DNA of 64,000 nt. Source: Rhodococcoides fascians A44A. GTDB lineage: Bacteria; Actinomycetota; Actinomycetes; Mycobacteriales; Mycobacteriaceae. The stretch covers positions 2,514,915-2,578,914 of the forward strand of contig NZ_JMEX01000008.1 of assembly GCF_000760735.1 (NCBI RefSeq). The letters run 5' to 3'. Below the pieces are notes generated by a model, which searched no databases, had not been told where the DNA came from, and saw nothing but the letters and a program-made list of their open reading frames with translations. Both the position numbers and the translations under genes were made by a program. Shown piece after piece: positions 9,045 to 17,829 of this stretch (the first letter of the stretch is position 1; every line of letters begins with the position of its first letter).

Positions 9045-9075
9045 TACTGTCCAATCTTCTCGAAACCGGGGTAGG

Positions 9076-9249
9076 TCAGTCGACCTTCGCTGTGGGATCG
9101 ATACCCAACATCGACAAAAGCATGCGGCACTCGTCGGCGTCCGTCGCATAGGCGGCGACGACGCGTTGCGCCTGGCTGGCGGTCTCGTCGGCCAACGGCT
9201 CCAGGTCCTCGTCGGCGATGTCGGTGTCGGTGGTGGTCTTGGCGGCCAT
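9076..9249 (-). CDS. Small acidic hypothetical protein upstream of otsA
   Basis: 57 residues from the ATG at 9249, chosen because GGAG sits 6 bases before it; an ATG 12 bases upstream (MENT) is the alternative. Acidic N-terminus (DTDIADEDLEPLADE), then a helical tail ending MLLSMLGIDPTAKVD. Not recognised. Its position suggests co-expression with otsA. Confidence 0.6.
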   Translation of the reverse strand: MAAKTTTDTDIADEDLEPLADETASQAQRVVAAYATDADECRMLLSMLGIDPTAKVD

Positions 9250-9379
9250 GGTGTTCTCCATCTTCTGTGGCTGCTCGAATATGGTGCGCCCCGACTCTAT
9301 GAGAATGCGGTGCTCTCTCGCCACTTTGCGCCGCGAGCGAGCGTCCCGACGGACCCCCGGAATGAAATAGCATCAGGCA

Positions 9380-11134
9380 ATGCGTTTTTCTCCCGCAGGC
9401 TCCACTGCTGGCCCCCTGGGTCGTTCCGCGGGCTCCACTCCTGTCACGGGCAGTGCGATTCTTCGGCGAACCGTCGTACGTCAACGGGCCCGGATGATCA
9501 TTTCGTCACTGTTCTTCTGCGTGCACCAGTTCTGCGAGACCATGGTGCCCGTCGCGATCGGCTTGATCGTCGGCCGCGCGATCGACACCGGTGACGGCCG
9601 GGCGATGATCGTCTCACTGTTCGGCCTGGCCGGGCTGTTCGTGGTGCTGTCGTTCGCGTACCGGTTCGGGGCGCGGATCATCGTCGTCGCGATCGAACGT
9701 GAGGCGCACATGATGCGCGTCGAGGTCGCTGGTCGGGTACTCGATCCGCGCGGTGTTCGCACCGATCTGGTGTCCGGTGAACTGCTGACGGTGTCCACAT
9801 CCGACGCGGAGAAGACGTCCTGGATTCTCGACGTCATCGCGCGGACGGTGGCTGCCATCGCCGCGACGGTCGTGTGCGCGGTGGCGTTGCTGATCGTGGA
9901 CATTCCGTTGGGAATCGCCGTGCTGGTGGGCACTCCCGTCATCATGTATCTGCTTCAGCGCGCAGCGCCGCTGCTCACGCGGACCGCGACGACGCAGCAG
10001 GCCGAGGTCGCTCGTGTCTCCGGAATGGCCACCGATCTGGTCAGTGGCGTTCGACCGCTGCGCGGCATCGGCGCCGAGAACGCTGCAGCGGCGCGGTTCC
10101 ACGCGTCGAGCCGTACGGCACTGGGCGCGACGATGAAGATGGCGAAGGCCAACAGCGTCTACCTCGGATTCTCGACGACGGTCACCGCGCTTCTGTCGGT
10201 CGGCATCGCCGGTACCGCCGGGTTTTTCGCGCTGCAGGGCCGAATCTCGGTGGGCGAGTTGATCACCGTCGTCGGGTTGTCGCAATTTCTGATCGAGCCG
10301 TTGACGACGATGTCGCGCCTGCCGGGCGTCGCGGCGATGGTGCGTGGTTCCGCGGACCGGCTCGCCCTCGTTCTCGGCGCCGACCACGTACTTCCCGAGG
10401 GTGGCTCGGACGCACCGTCGTCGACGAATCTGGGTGTCCACGGCGTCGGATATCGGTCGTTGGACGGTCTGGAGATGTCGGTCGCTCCGGGTGAGCTGCT
10501 GGGAGTCGTCGCTCTGCGCGCGCAGGACGGGGAGGCGCTGGCTGCCGTGCTGTCCGGTCAGGTCGCGTCCGACGACTACGTCGGCGACGTCACCATCGGC
10601 GGTGCCGTCGTCGACACGCTCGGTCTGACGGAGGTTCGCCGCACGGTGCTGGTGGAGCCGCACAACACGGACCTGTTCGCCGGGACGGTGCGGTCCAACA
10701 TCACCGCCGGAGCCGCACGCGCCGACGACGAGCTGGCGCCGGTCCTGGCGGCCTCGGCTGTCGAGGACGTGGTGGCGCTGCACGAGACCGGACTCGATCA
10801 CGCCGTGACCGACCGGGGTGCCTCGTTGTCCGGTGGTCAGCGTCAGCGCGTCGCGCTGGCCCGCGCACTGTCGGTATCCGCTCCGGTGCTGGTGTTGCAC
10901 GACCCGACGACCGCCGTCGACGCAGTCACCGAACATGCCATCGCCGCCGGCATCAAGGAACTGCGCCACGACGGTGACCAGGCCCAGACCACGGTGCTGA
11001 TCACGACGAGTCCCGCGCTGCTCGCGGTCACTCACCGGGTGATCGTCGTCGACGACGGACGGGTCGTCGCCGAGGGAACGCACCACCAACTCGCCGCCCA
11101 CGACGACCGCTACAAGGACACGGTGCTGCGATGA
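9380..11134 (+). CDS. ABC exporter half-transporter with degenerate Walker A
   Basis: 584 residues: membrane domain (about 40-330, six helices expected) and nucleotide-binding domain. The signature LSGGQRQRVALAR (about 483-495) is perfect. The Walker A region reads GVVALRAQDGEAL and lacks GxxGxGKS/T, and Walker B ends VLHDPTTAVD, so the catalytic Glu is Pro. It therefore cannot form its own hydrolytic site and should pair with the next gene (ATGA overlap). Residues 5-22 come from the GCAGGCTCCACT repeats; no other usual start codon lies between them and the conserved start, so ATG 9380 is kept. Substrate unknown. Confidence 0.85.
   Translation: MRFSPAGSTAGPLGRSAGSTPVTGSAILRRTVVRQRARMIISSLFFCVHQFCETMVPVAIGLIVGRAIDTGDGRAMIVSLFGLAGLFVVLSFAYRFGARIIVVAIEREAHMMRVEVAGRVLDPRGVRTDLVSGELLTVSTSDAEKTSWILDVIARTVAAIAATVVCAVALLIVDIPLGIAVLVGTPVIMYLLQRAAPLLTRTATTQQAEVARVSGMATDLVSGVRPLRGIGAENAAAARFHASSRTALGATMKMAKANSVYLGFSTTVTALLSVGIAGTAGFFALQGRISVGELITVVGLSQFLIEPLTTMSRLPGVAAMVRGSADRLALVLGADHVLPEGGSDAPSSTNLGVHGVGYRSLDGLEMSVAPGELLGVVALRAQDGEALAAVLSGQVASDDYVGDVTIGGAVVDTLGLTEVRRTVLVEPHNTDLFAGTVRSNITAGAARADDELAPVLAASAVEDVVALHETGLDHAVTDRGASLSGGQRQRVALARALSVSAPVLVLHDPTTAVDAVTEHAIAAGIKELRHDGDQAQTTVLITTSPALLAVTHRVIVVDDGRVVAEGTHHQLAAHDDRYKDTVLR
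9391..9443. repeat. Two diverged copies of the GCAGGCTCCACT repeat
   Basis: Copies of the unit found three times at 2744-2849, here with a 33-bp spacing and several changes (GCAGGCTCCACTGCTGG, then GCGGGCTCCACTCCTG). They lie inside the 5' end of the ABC gene that starts at 9380 and are read through in frame. Confidence 0.8.
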
Positions 11135-12900
11135 CCACGACACCCCAACTGCTGCCCATCGCGACGGGCCGACGATCGTGGGCGTTCCTGCGCGGCGAAC
11201 TGAACGGGCGACGCGGACTCGGGGCTGTCACGTTGCTGATCTCCGCTGTCGCAGCGGCGATGTCGCTCGTGCCGGTCTACGTGTTCGGCGTGCTGGTCGA
11301 CCGGGTCACCGACGGTGCACCGACGTCGACCATCGTCTCCGTCGTCGCGATCATCACCGTCGCCGCCGTGGTCGGTGGCGTGTTCACCGCGTGGAGTTCG
11401 TACCTGATCAGCAAGCTCGGCGAGGGCATCCTGGCGTCGCTGCGGGAACGCGTGCTCGGTCGCGCACTGCACCTTCCCGTCGGAACTCTGGAGCGAGTCG
11501 GCAAGGGAGACCTGCTCTCTCGTGTCGGCGACGACGTGGCCGTCATGGCGAAGTCCATCGGCGAAGTGATCCCCAACATCGTGTCCGCTCTGCTGCTGGT
11601 GACCCTCAGTGTCGTGGCCATGCTCAGCCTCGACTGGCGACTCGGACTCGCAGGAATGGTCGCCATTCCGATGTACGTGCTCGCGCTGCGCTGGTACCTA
11701 CCCCGGTCCGCGCCGCTGTACGCCGCCGAACGCGTCGCCATGGGCGAACGGTCGCAGGCCTTGATCTCCAGCATGCAGGGCGCCCGCACCGTTCGGGCCT
11801 ACGGACTCGAGGAATCGCACCTGGGCGAGATCGACAAGGCGTCGGGCAAGGCACGGGACATCGGCATCACGGTGTTTCGCCTCTTCACGCGATTCGGTTC
11901 GCGCAGCAATCGCGCCGAATGCGTCGGCCTCTCGGTCATCCTCGCGGCGGGCTTCCTGTTCGTCCAGGACGGCCACGTCACCGTCGGTCAGGTCACCGCC
12001 GCGGCGTTGCTGTTCCATCGGCTGTTCAATCCCATCGGCATGCTGATGTTCTCGTTCGACGACGTGCAGTCGGCGGGAGCGTCTCTCGCCCGACTCGTCG
12101 GCGTCATGGACATCCCGGATCAGCGGTCACGCGGCACCGGCGTGGTGCCCGCCGACGCCACCCTCGAGGTCACCGGGCTGCGTCACTCGTACGACGGTGG
12201 GAACGAGGTGCTGCACGGCATCGACCTCACGGTCCGTGCCGGGGAAACCGTTGCGCTGGTGGGTTCCACGGGTGCAGGCAAGTCGACCATCGCAGCCATC
12301 GCAGCCGGGTCCATCGACGCGACGGACGGGCAGGTGCGCATCGGCGGTGCGAGCCTGGACGACCTCGGCGCCGACGGTCTGCGTCGCCACATCGCGATCG
12401 TCAGCCAGGAGGTGCACGTCTTCTCCGGCACTCTTGCCGAGGATCTGCAGTTGGCTGCTCCCGATGCCACCCGCGACGAGATCCACGCGGCGCTGACGAC
12501 CGTCGGCGCAGGCGCGTGGGTCGACGCGCTCGCCGACGGCGTCGACACTCAGGTCGGAGAGGGCGGCCACGAGCTGACGGCGGCGCAGTCGCAGCAGCTT
12601 GCGTTGGCGAGGCTCGTGTTGGCCGATCCTGCCGTCGCAGTCCTGGACGAGGCGACCGCCGAGGCAGGCAGCTCCGGTGCGCGCGATCTCGAGGCCGCTG
12701 CGCAGGCAGCGACCCGTGGCCGCAGCACGCTCGTCGTCGCGCACCGCCTGACGCAGGCCGCCGCCGCCGATCGTGTGGTCGTGCTGGAACACGGGCGGAT
12801 CCTCGAGGAGGGCGGCCACGACGAACTCGTCGCCGCCGGCGGCCGTTACGCAGAGCTCTGGGCGGCGTGGGAGGGCACCACGCCGGTGAGCGGCAGGTAG
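11131..12900 (+). CDS. ABC exporter half-transporter, partner with intact Walker A and B
   Basis: 589 residues with an N-terminal six-helix membrane domain and a C-terminal ATPase. Walker A GSTGAGKST (about 378-386) and Walker B VAVLDEAT with Glu (about 501-508) are intact, whereas the signature is degenerate (ELTAAQSQQLALAR). With the upstream subunit, one composite site would be consensus (this Walker A/B plus the neighbour's LSGGQ) and the other dead. Start overlaps the previous stop by ATGA, so they are translationally coupled. Confidence 0.88.
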   Translation: MTTTPQLLPIATGRRSWAFLRGELNGRRGLGAVTLLISAVAAAMSLVPVYVFGVLVDRVTDGAPTSTIVSVVAIITVAAVVGGVFTAWSSYLISKLGEGILASLRERVLGRALHLPVGTLERVGKGDLLSRVGDDVAVMAKSIGEVIPNIVSALLLVTLSVVAMLSLDWRLGLAGMVAIPMYVLALRWYLPRSAPLYAAERVAMGERSQALISSMQGARTVRAYGLEESHLGEIDKASGKARDIGITVFRLFTRFGSRSNRAECVGLSVILAAGFLFVQDGHVTVGQVTAAALLFHRLFNPIGMLMFSFDDVQSAGASLARLVGVMDIPDQRSRGTGVVPADATLEVTGLRHSYDGGNEVLHGIDLTVRAGETVALVGSTGAGKSTIAAIAAGSIDATDGQVRIGGASLDDLGADGLRRHIAIVSQEVHVFSGTLAEDLQLAAPDATRDEIHAALTTVGAGAWVDALADGVDTQVGEGGHELTAAQSQQLALARLVLADPAVAVLDEATAEAGSSGARDLEAAAQAATRGRSTLVVAHRLTQAAAADRVVVLEHGRILEEGGHDELVAAGGRYAELWAAWEGTTPVSGR

Positions 12901-12926
12901 CAGGTCCTTTCGGAATTCGGTGCAGC

Positions 12927-13691
12927 TCAGCGGGTGTGAACTCGCAGGCCCGATTCGCTGGGGGCATGGGTGTCGTCCAGGACGAAGTTCGCGTCGTACT
13001 CACCGCCGTTCTGGGTGCGGTACGGGATCGGCCGGTCGGAGAACAGTGTGGCCAGCCGGGCCTGCAGGTGCGTCTCGGCCGCGGCGTAACCGTCGTCGGT
13101 CATTCGGTCGGCGCTGGGAATCAGCACCGGTGGTAGCACGGACATGCCTGTGTACCAGAAGAATCCGTGCTGAATGGGGAACAGCAGTTCGTCCAGTGAG
13201 CCGTTGATACCGCGCGGCGACACCGTGTGTTCACTGCCGCCCATACTGGTGACGATCAGTGCTCGGGTGCCCGCCAACAGACCGTCGCCGTAGCGGCGAG
13301 TTCCACCTTCCGTCTTGCGAATTCCGTATCCGAAGCCCTCGACGAACACGCGGTCCACCCAGCCTTTCATGATGGCGGGCATCGAGAACCACCACAGCGG
13401 AAACTGCAGTACGACGGCATCGGCTCGGCGCACCTTGTCCTGCTCGGCGGCGATGTCGGCGGCTATCGTCCCGTCTGCGAGAGCGGTCGACGACGCAGTG
13501 GCCACGTGCAGTCGGTGTGCCGGATCGTGTGCGTAGTCCTCCGCGGTCACCACCGGATTCCATCCCATGCGGTACAGGTCGGACTCCATGGCGGTGTGAC
13601 CCGCCCCGGCGAGCCATTTCAGCGCCGAGTCACGCAACGATCCGTTGAGCGAGCGAGGGTCGGGATGCGCGGAAACCCAAAGAATGTTCAT
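12927..13691 (-). CDS. NAD(P)H quinone oxidoreductase of the flavodoxin-2 family
   Basis: 254 residues. Starts MNILWVSAHPDPRSLNGSL, a flavodoxin-like FMN phosphate loop; FPLWWFSMPAIMKGWVDRV (about 97-115) is the family's FMN/quinone-site segment. Predicted cytoplasmic two-electron quinone or azo/nitro reductase. Divergent from the AraC/GlxA-type regulator at 13762 across about 70 bases, so that regulator is a plausible controller. Confidence 0.88.
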   Translation of the reverse strand: MNILWVSAHPDPRSLNGSLRDSALKWLAGAGHTAMESDLYRMGWNPVVTAEDYAHDPAHRLHVATASSTALADGTIAADIAAEQDKVRRADAVVLQFPLWWFSMPAIMKGWVDRVFVEGFGYGIRKTEGGTRRYGDGLLAGTRALIVTSMGGSEHTVSPRGINGSLDELLFPIQHGFFWYTGMSVLPPVLIPSADRMTDDGYAAAETHLQARLATLFSDRPIPYRTQNGGEYDANFVLDDTHAPSESGLRVHTR

Positions 13692-13761
13692 GTCCTGAGC
13701 CTGTCACCAGCGGATCGGCCGAGCCAGTGGCCTACCGGACAACATGTGAAAGAATTCGGCC

Positions 13762-14754
13762 ATGCGTACACGTCGAGATCGTGACACCACCCGAGAACCG
13801 CATCGGGTGGTCGTCGTCGTCCGTGACGGACTGTTGGGGATGGAATTCGGCTCGGTCCATCGATTGTTCGGCCAGGCGAGGTCCGACGACGGTGAGCCGC
13901 TGTACTCGGTGGTGACGTGTACCGCGACGCCCGGTCCGGTGCGCACGGATTCGGACGTGAGCATCGTGGTGGAGCGCGGGTTGGAGGCCGTTGCCGATGC
14001 CGACACGGTGATCGTTCCTGCGTCGGATCTGGACTACGGCGACGATCCCGTCTCGGACACCGCACTGTTCCAGCGGATTCGGCCCGGGACTCGGATCGCG
14101 TCCATCTGTACGGGTGCGTTCGTTCTGGCCGCCTCGGGTCTGCTCGACGGCCGACGCGCAACGACGCACTGGGCGTCGGCGGAGCAGTTCCGGGCGTTGT
14201 ATCCCCAGGTCCGGCTCGAACCGAATGTCCTGTACACCCACGACGGCGACGTACTGACGGCGGCGGGGGAGGCGTCGGGTATCGATTTGTGCCTGTACAT
14301 GATTCGGTGCGATTTCGGCTCGGCTGTCGCGAACCGGGTTGCGCGGGGAACGGTGGTACCGCCGCATCGGAGCGGCGGTCAGGCTCAGTACGTCGCGCCG
14401 CCCGTTCGCCGCTCCACGGCCAGTTCGATTGCTGCGGCGCAGGAGTGGGCGCTGGAGAGGCTGCACGAGCCGTTGTCCAACGAGGCGTTGGCGTCGTCGG
14501 TGTCCATGAGCGTCCGTACGTTCACGCGTCGATTCACCGCGGAAGTGGGTGTATCTCCGGCCAAATGGATTGCACAGCAACGTGTGCAGCGCGCCAAGGA
14601 ACTGCTCGAGAACACCGATCACACCATCGACCGTGTCGCGGCCGAGGCCGGTTTCGGTACCGCCACGTCCCTGCGGCAGCAGCTGATGGCCGACATCGGA
14701 GTCTCGCCCAGGGCCTACCGCGCGACGTGGGCCGGCGTCACCAGCTCGCGATGA
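13762..14754 (+). CDS. GlxA-type AraC family transcriptional regulator
   Basis: 330 residues: N-terminal DJ-1/PfpI-like domain (about 13-190, with ASICTGAFVLAASGLLDGR around the nucleophile-elbow position) and a C-terminal AraC double helix-turn-helix (about 220-325, MSVRTFTRRFTAEVG and DRVAAEAGFGTATSLRQQ). Divergent from the quinone reductase, which it may control. Its last 17 bases overlap the 3' end of the convergent GntR gene. Confidence 0.9.
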   Translation: MRTRRDRDTTREPHRVVVVVRDGLLGMEFGSVHRLFGQARSDDGEPLYSVVTCTATPGPVRTDSDVSIVVERGLEAVADADTVIVPASDLDYGDDPVSDTALFQRIRPGTRIASICTGAFVLAASGLLDGRRATTHWASAEQFRALYPQVRLEPNVLYTHDGDVLTAAGEASGIDLCLYMIRCDFGSAVANRVARGTVVPPHRSGGQAQYVAPPVRRSTASSIAAAQEWALERLHEPLSNEALASSVSMSVRTFTRRFTAEVGVSPAKWIAQQRVQRAKELLENTDHTIDRVAAEAGFGTATSLRQQLMADIGVSPRAYRATWAGVTSSR

Positions 14755-15439
14755 CTCGTCGGGTGGGCCGTTCGTTACTGTCCGAGAACAGGTGTGGACT
14801 TGCTTCCTTGATGCGCTCGACGTCGTCGAACACTGCGCGCAGGTGATCACGCATCGCTCGCTCCGCGGCAGCGAAATCTGCCTGCTCGACAGCGTCGGCG
14901 ATGGCGGTGTGCTGGGCGATGAGCTCAGGAATGGGGCGGGTGTCCCGTAGGCCGAGGCGCCGGGCACGGTCGAGGTGCGCTTTCGCGGACTCGACGGACC
15001 GCCATGCTGCCGAGTGCCCACCGGCGGCAAGAAGCGCCTGGTGGAATTTCTCGTCGAGTTCGAAGAAGTCGTCCATGCTCAGGCCTGGTTCGCTCTGCTG
15101 AGCCAGGTTGTCACGCAGGGCGGCGATGTCCGCGTCGGATCGTCCGGCGACCGCGTCCTTCAACGACGCGATCTCGATGGCCTCCCGGACGAACTGCGCG
15201 TCGGCGACCTTCTCGGTGTCCACCCGCGACACGAACGTGCCGAGTTGAGGAAAGACCTGCACCAGGCCTTCCTCGGCGAGGAGAATCAGTGATTCGCGCA
15301 CGGGAGTACGGCTCACCGACAGGTGTTCGGCCAGCTCGTTCTCCGACAGGGGGCTGCCCGGAGGCAGCTTCAACGACACGATTCGGTGCCGCAGCTCCTT
15401 GTAGGCGGCTTCGCGCGCGGTGATTTTTCGGGTGCTCAC
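14738..15439 (-). CDS. GntR family regulator, FadR/FCD subfamily
   Basis: 233 residues from a GTG at 15439, which begins the conserved STRKITAREAAYKELRHRI. N-terminal winged helix with ENELAEHLSVSRTPVRESL, then an all-helical FCD domain with metal-ligand-like Asp/His positions (FFELDEKFHQALL, HTAIADAVE). Divergent from the sugar-acid operon at 15567. FCD regulators usually bind sugar acids, so it is the obvious local regulator; the paired sites at 15522 and 20847 are its candidate operators. Confidence 0.9.
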   Translation of the reverse strand: MSTRKITAREAAYKELRHRIVSLKLPPGSPLSENELAEHLSVSRTPVRESLILLAEEGLVQVFPQLGTFVSRVDTEKVADAQFVREAIEIASLKDAVAGRSDADIAALRDNLAQQSEPGLSMDDFFELDEKFHQALLAAGGHSAAWRSVESAKAHLDRARRLGLRDTRPIPELIAQHTAIADAVEQADFAAAERAMRDHLRAVFDDVERIKEASPHLFSDSNERPTRRVIASW

Positions 15440-15497
15440 CGCGTCAACAGTAATGGCCGGTCGGATACGTGAGCTATGCGCGGCACGGACAGGAAAG

Positions 15498-15539
15498 TTG
15501 ACGCACGTCACTTACGCACTAGTATGGCAGTGCTGGTAT
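15498..15539 (+). promoter_or_regulatory. Promoter and candidate GntR operator of the sugar-acid operon
   Basis: TTGACG (15498-15503), 16 bases, then TAGTAT (15520-15525). An 18-bp motif GTAT-N2-CAGTGCT-N-GTAT lies at 15522-15539, overlapping the -10. The same motif with identical spacing recurs at 20847-20864 before the transporter, 15 of 18 positions identical. Confidence 0.65.
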
Positions 15540-15566
15540 TCAAGACTGACGAATTGCGAGGCACCG

Positions 15567-16619
15567 ATGAACACCCAGGGCCGAGATCGTGCTGCGATCC
15601 TGCACGCACGCCGCGATCTGAGAATCGAAGACGTCGACCGCGCCGAGGTCGGCCCAGGTCAGGTGCGCGTCGAGATCGCCGGTGTCAGTCTGTGCGGATC
15701 CGACCTCCACTACTACGCCGACGGCAAGAACGGCACCAACGTCCTCACCCGGCCCACGGTGCTCGGGCACGAAGGCTTCGGCCGCATCGTCGAGGTCGGA
15801 GACGGGGTCCCGTCCCATCGCCTCGGTCAGCGCGTCGCGATCGAGCCTGCCGTGCCGGGACCGCACGCCCAGCACGCACTGCGTGGCCGTTACAACGTCG
15901 ATCCCAGCGTCGTCTGCTTCGGCTCCCCGCCGAACAACGGATTGCTCCGCGGGTCGGTCGTGATGCCGGACGCCTTCGCGCACACACTCCCGGACACCGT
16001 CACCGACGACGTCGCGGCACTGATCGAACCGTTGGCCGTGGCCGCGTGGGCGGCAGCCCGGGCCGGATCGGTGCTGGGCAAGACCGTCGTGATCACCGGC
16101 GCAGGGCCTATCGGGCTCCTGGTGCTGCAGACCGTGATCGCGCTCGGCGCCCAGCACGTCACGATCACCGACGTCTCGCAGGCGCGCTTGGACGTCGCGC
16201 TCCGGCTCGGCGCCGACGTCGCGCTGCTCTCCGGAGAAACGTCGTTGGACACAGGTTTCGCCGACGTCGCCTTCGACTGTTCCGGCCACCCCGCCGCGAT
16301 CGCCGACGCCGCAAGAGCCCTCGGCCCGGCCGGCGTTCTCGCCCTGGTCGGCGTTCCAGGACGCGGCGACGCCGAATTCCCGATCGGCCTGGTGCAACGG
16401 TGGGAGCTCGACATCCGGGGTTGCTTCCGCTACGGACCCGACGCGTTCACCCACGCGATTTCCCTTGCCGCTCAGGGCCGCGTGAACCTGAACGTTCTGG
16501 TCACGTCCAGATTCCCGCTCGAAGAGTCGGCCGCAGCGCTCGACGCTGCACTGTCCGACCCCACTCAACTCAAGATCGTCATCGACACCGCTTCACCGAA
16601 CTCCGAGGACAACCGATGA
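15567..16619 (+). CDS. Zinc-type dehydrogenase, likely L-gulonate/L-idonate 5-dehydrogenase
   Basis: 350-residue medium-chain dehydrogenase. Catalytic zinc ligands in SLCGSDLHYY and GHEGFG; a Rossmann motif VVITGAGPIGLLVLQ follows. Relatives (RspB/IdnD type) oxidise C5 of L-gulonate or L-idonate. Odd: the structural-zinc lobe, normally four Cys, reads VPGPHAQHALRGRYN and has lost them. First gene of a five-gene operon whose later products carry D-fructuronate to pyruvate and glyceraldehyde-3-phosphate. It overlaps the next gene by ATGA. The family is firm; the substrate is inferred from context. Confidence 0.85.
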   Translation: MNTQGRDRAAILHARRDLRIEDVDRAEVGPGQVRVEIAGVSLCGSDLHYYADGKNGTNVLTRPTVLGHEGFGRIVEVGDGVPSHRLGQRVAIEPAVPGPHAQHALRGRYNVDPSVVCFGSPPNNGLLRGSVVMPDAFAHTLPDTVTDDVAALIEPLAVAAWAAARAGSVLGKTVVITGAGPIGLLVLQTVIALGAQHVTITDVSQARLDVALRLGADVALLSGETSLDTGFADVAFDCSGHPAAIADAARALGPAGVLALVGVPGRGDAEFPIGLVQRWELDIRGCFRYGPDAFTHAISLAAQGRVNLNVLVTSRFPLEESAAALDAALSDPTQLKIVIDTASPNSEDNR

Positions 16620-17821
16620 AGATCATCGACGCAACCGTCATCGTCACTGCGCCCGGGCGCAACTACGTCACGCTGAAGATCACCACCGACGAGGGTATCG
16701 TCGGATGGGGTGACGCCACCCTCAACGGCCGGGAACTCGCCGTGGCGTCGTACCTGCGTGATCATCTGTGCCCCTTGCTGATCGGTCGCGATGCTCAGCG
16801 CATCGAGGACACCTGGCAGTACCTGTACAAGGGCGCGTACTGGCGACGCGGCCCGGTGACGATGACGGCCATCGCGGCGGTCGACGTCGCGCTGTGGGAC
16901 ATCAAGGGCAAAGCCGCCGACATGCCGGTCCATCAACTCCTCGGCGGCGCCGCACGCGACGGCGTCATGGTCTACGGGCACGCCAGCGGCACCAGCGTCG
17001 ACGAGATGCTCGACGACGTCGCACGGCATCTCGACGAGGGATACAAGGCCGTCCGTGCGCAGTCGGCCATCCCCGGTCTGGACAAGACCTACGGCATCCC
17101 GAAGAACGGCTTCTACGAGCCGGCGTCCGACGCTGCGCCGCAGGAGGATTCGTGGGACACCGCGCCGTACCTGAAGTTCGCCCCGGAGATGCTCGGTGCC
17201 GTCCGTGAGCGTCACGGTTTCGGGTTCCACCTGCTGCACGACGTCCATCACCGCCTGACGCCCATCGAAGCGGGTCGTCTCGGCCGCGACCTCGAGGACA
17301 TGCGGATGTTCTGGATCGAGGATCCGACGCCTGCCGAGGATCAGAGCGCGTTCGCGACGATCCGTCAGCACACCACCACCCCGATCGCCGTCGGCGAGAT
17401 CTTCAATTCCATCTGGGACTGCCAGGACCTCATCACCAACCGGTGGATCGACTACATCCGCACCTCGGTGTCGCACGCAGGCGGAATCACGCACCTGCGT
17501 CGCATCTTCTCGCTCGCCGATCTGTACGGAGTCAAGTCCGGTTCGCATGGCGCAGGCGATCTTTCACCGGTGTCGCTCGCCGCGGCCCTGCACGTGGACC
17601 TGTCCATCCCGAACTTCGGCGTCCAGGAGTACATGGGCCACGTCGACCCGACGTCCGACGTCTTCCAGACCGACTACACGTTCGAGAACGGCTTCATGCA
17701 TCCGGGCAACAAGCCGGGCATCGGCGTCGACGTCGACGAGGCCGCCGCCGCGAAGTACCCGTACAACCCCCGCTATCTTCCCGTCAACCGCCGCCTCGAC
17801 GGCAGCATGCACGATTGGTGA
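16616..17821 (+). CDS. manD: D-mannonate dehydratase (ManD/RspA, enolase superfamily)
   Basis: 401 residues. Dehydrates D-mannonate (some members D-gluconate) to 2-keto-3-deoxygluconate. Seen: LLHDVHHRLTP with metal Asp and His, FWIEDPTPAE, and VGEIFNS (three acidic metal ligands on the barrel strands), plus the family's SGSHGAGDLSPV and the C-terminal lid HDW ending. Start overlaps the previous stop (ATGA). The next enzyme needed, KDG kinase, is the next gene. Confidence 0.92.
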   Translation: MKIIDATVIVTAPGRNYVTLKITTDEGIVGWGDATLNGRELAVASYLRDHLCPLLIGRDAQRIEDTWQYLYKGAYWRRGPVTMTAIAAVDVALWDIKGKAADMPVHQLLGGAARDGVMVYGHASGTSVDEMLDDVARHLDEGYKAVRAQSAIPGLDKTYGIPKNGFYEPASDAAPQEDSWDTAPYLKFAPEMLGAVRERHGFGFHLLHDVHHRLTPIEAGRLGRDLEDMRMFWIEDPTPAEDQSAFATIRQHTTTPIAVGEIFNSIWDCQDLITNRWIDYIRTSVSHAGGITHLRRIFSLADLYGVKSGSHGAGDLSPVSLAAALHVDLSIPNFGVQEYMGHVDPTSDVFQTDYTFENGFMHPGNKPGIGVDVDEAAAAKYPYNPRYLPVNRRLDGSMHDW

Positions 17822-17829
17822 GACGAACA

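Noticed and set aside
11178..13136. 652-codon frame over the second ABC gene
   Set aside because: Arg/Gly-rich shadow frame typical of high-GC DNA; the real frame has Walker motifs.
17443..17829. N-terminal extension of the KDG kinase into manD
   Set aside because: The extension is Arg-rich out-of-frame manD sequence; the conserved kinase start is ATG 17830.
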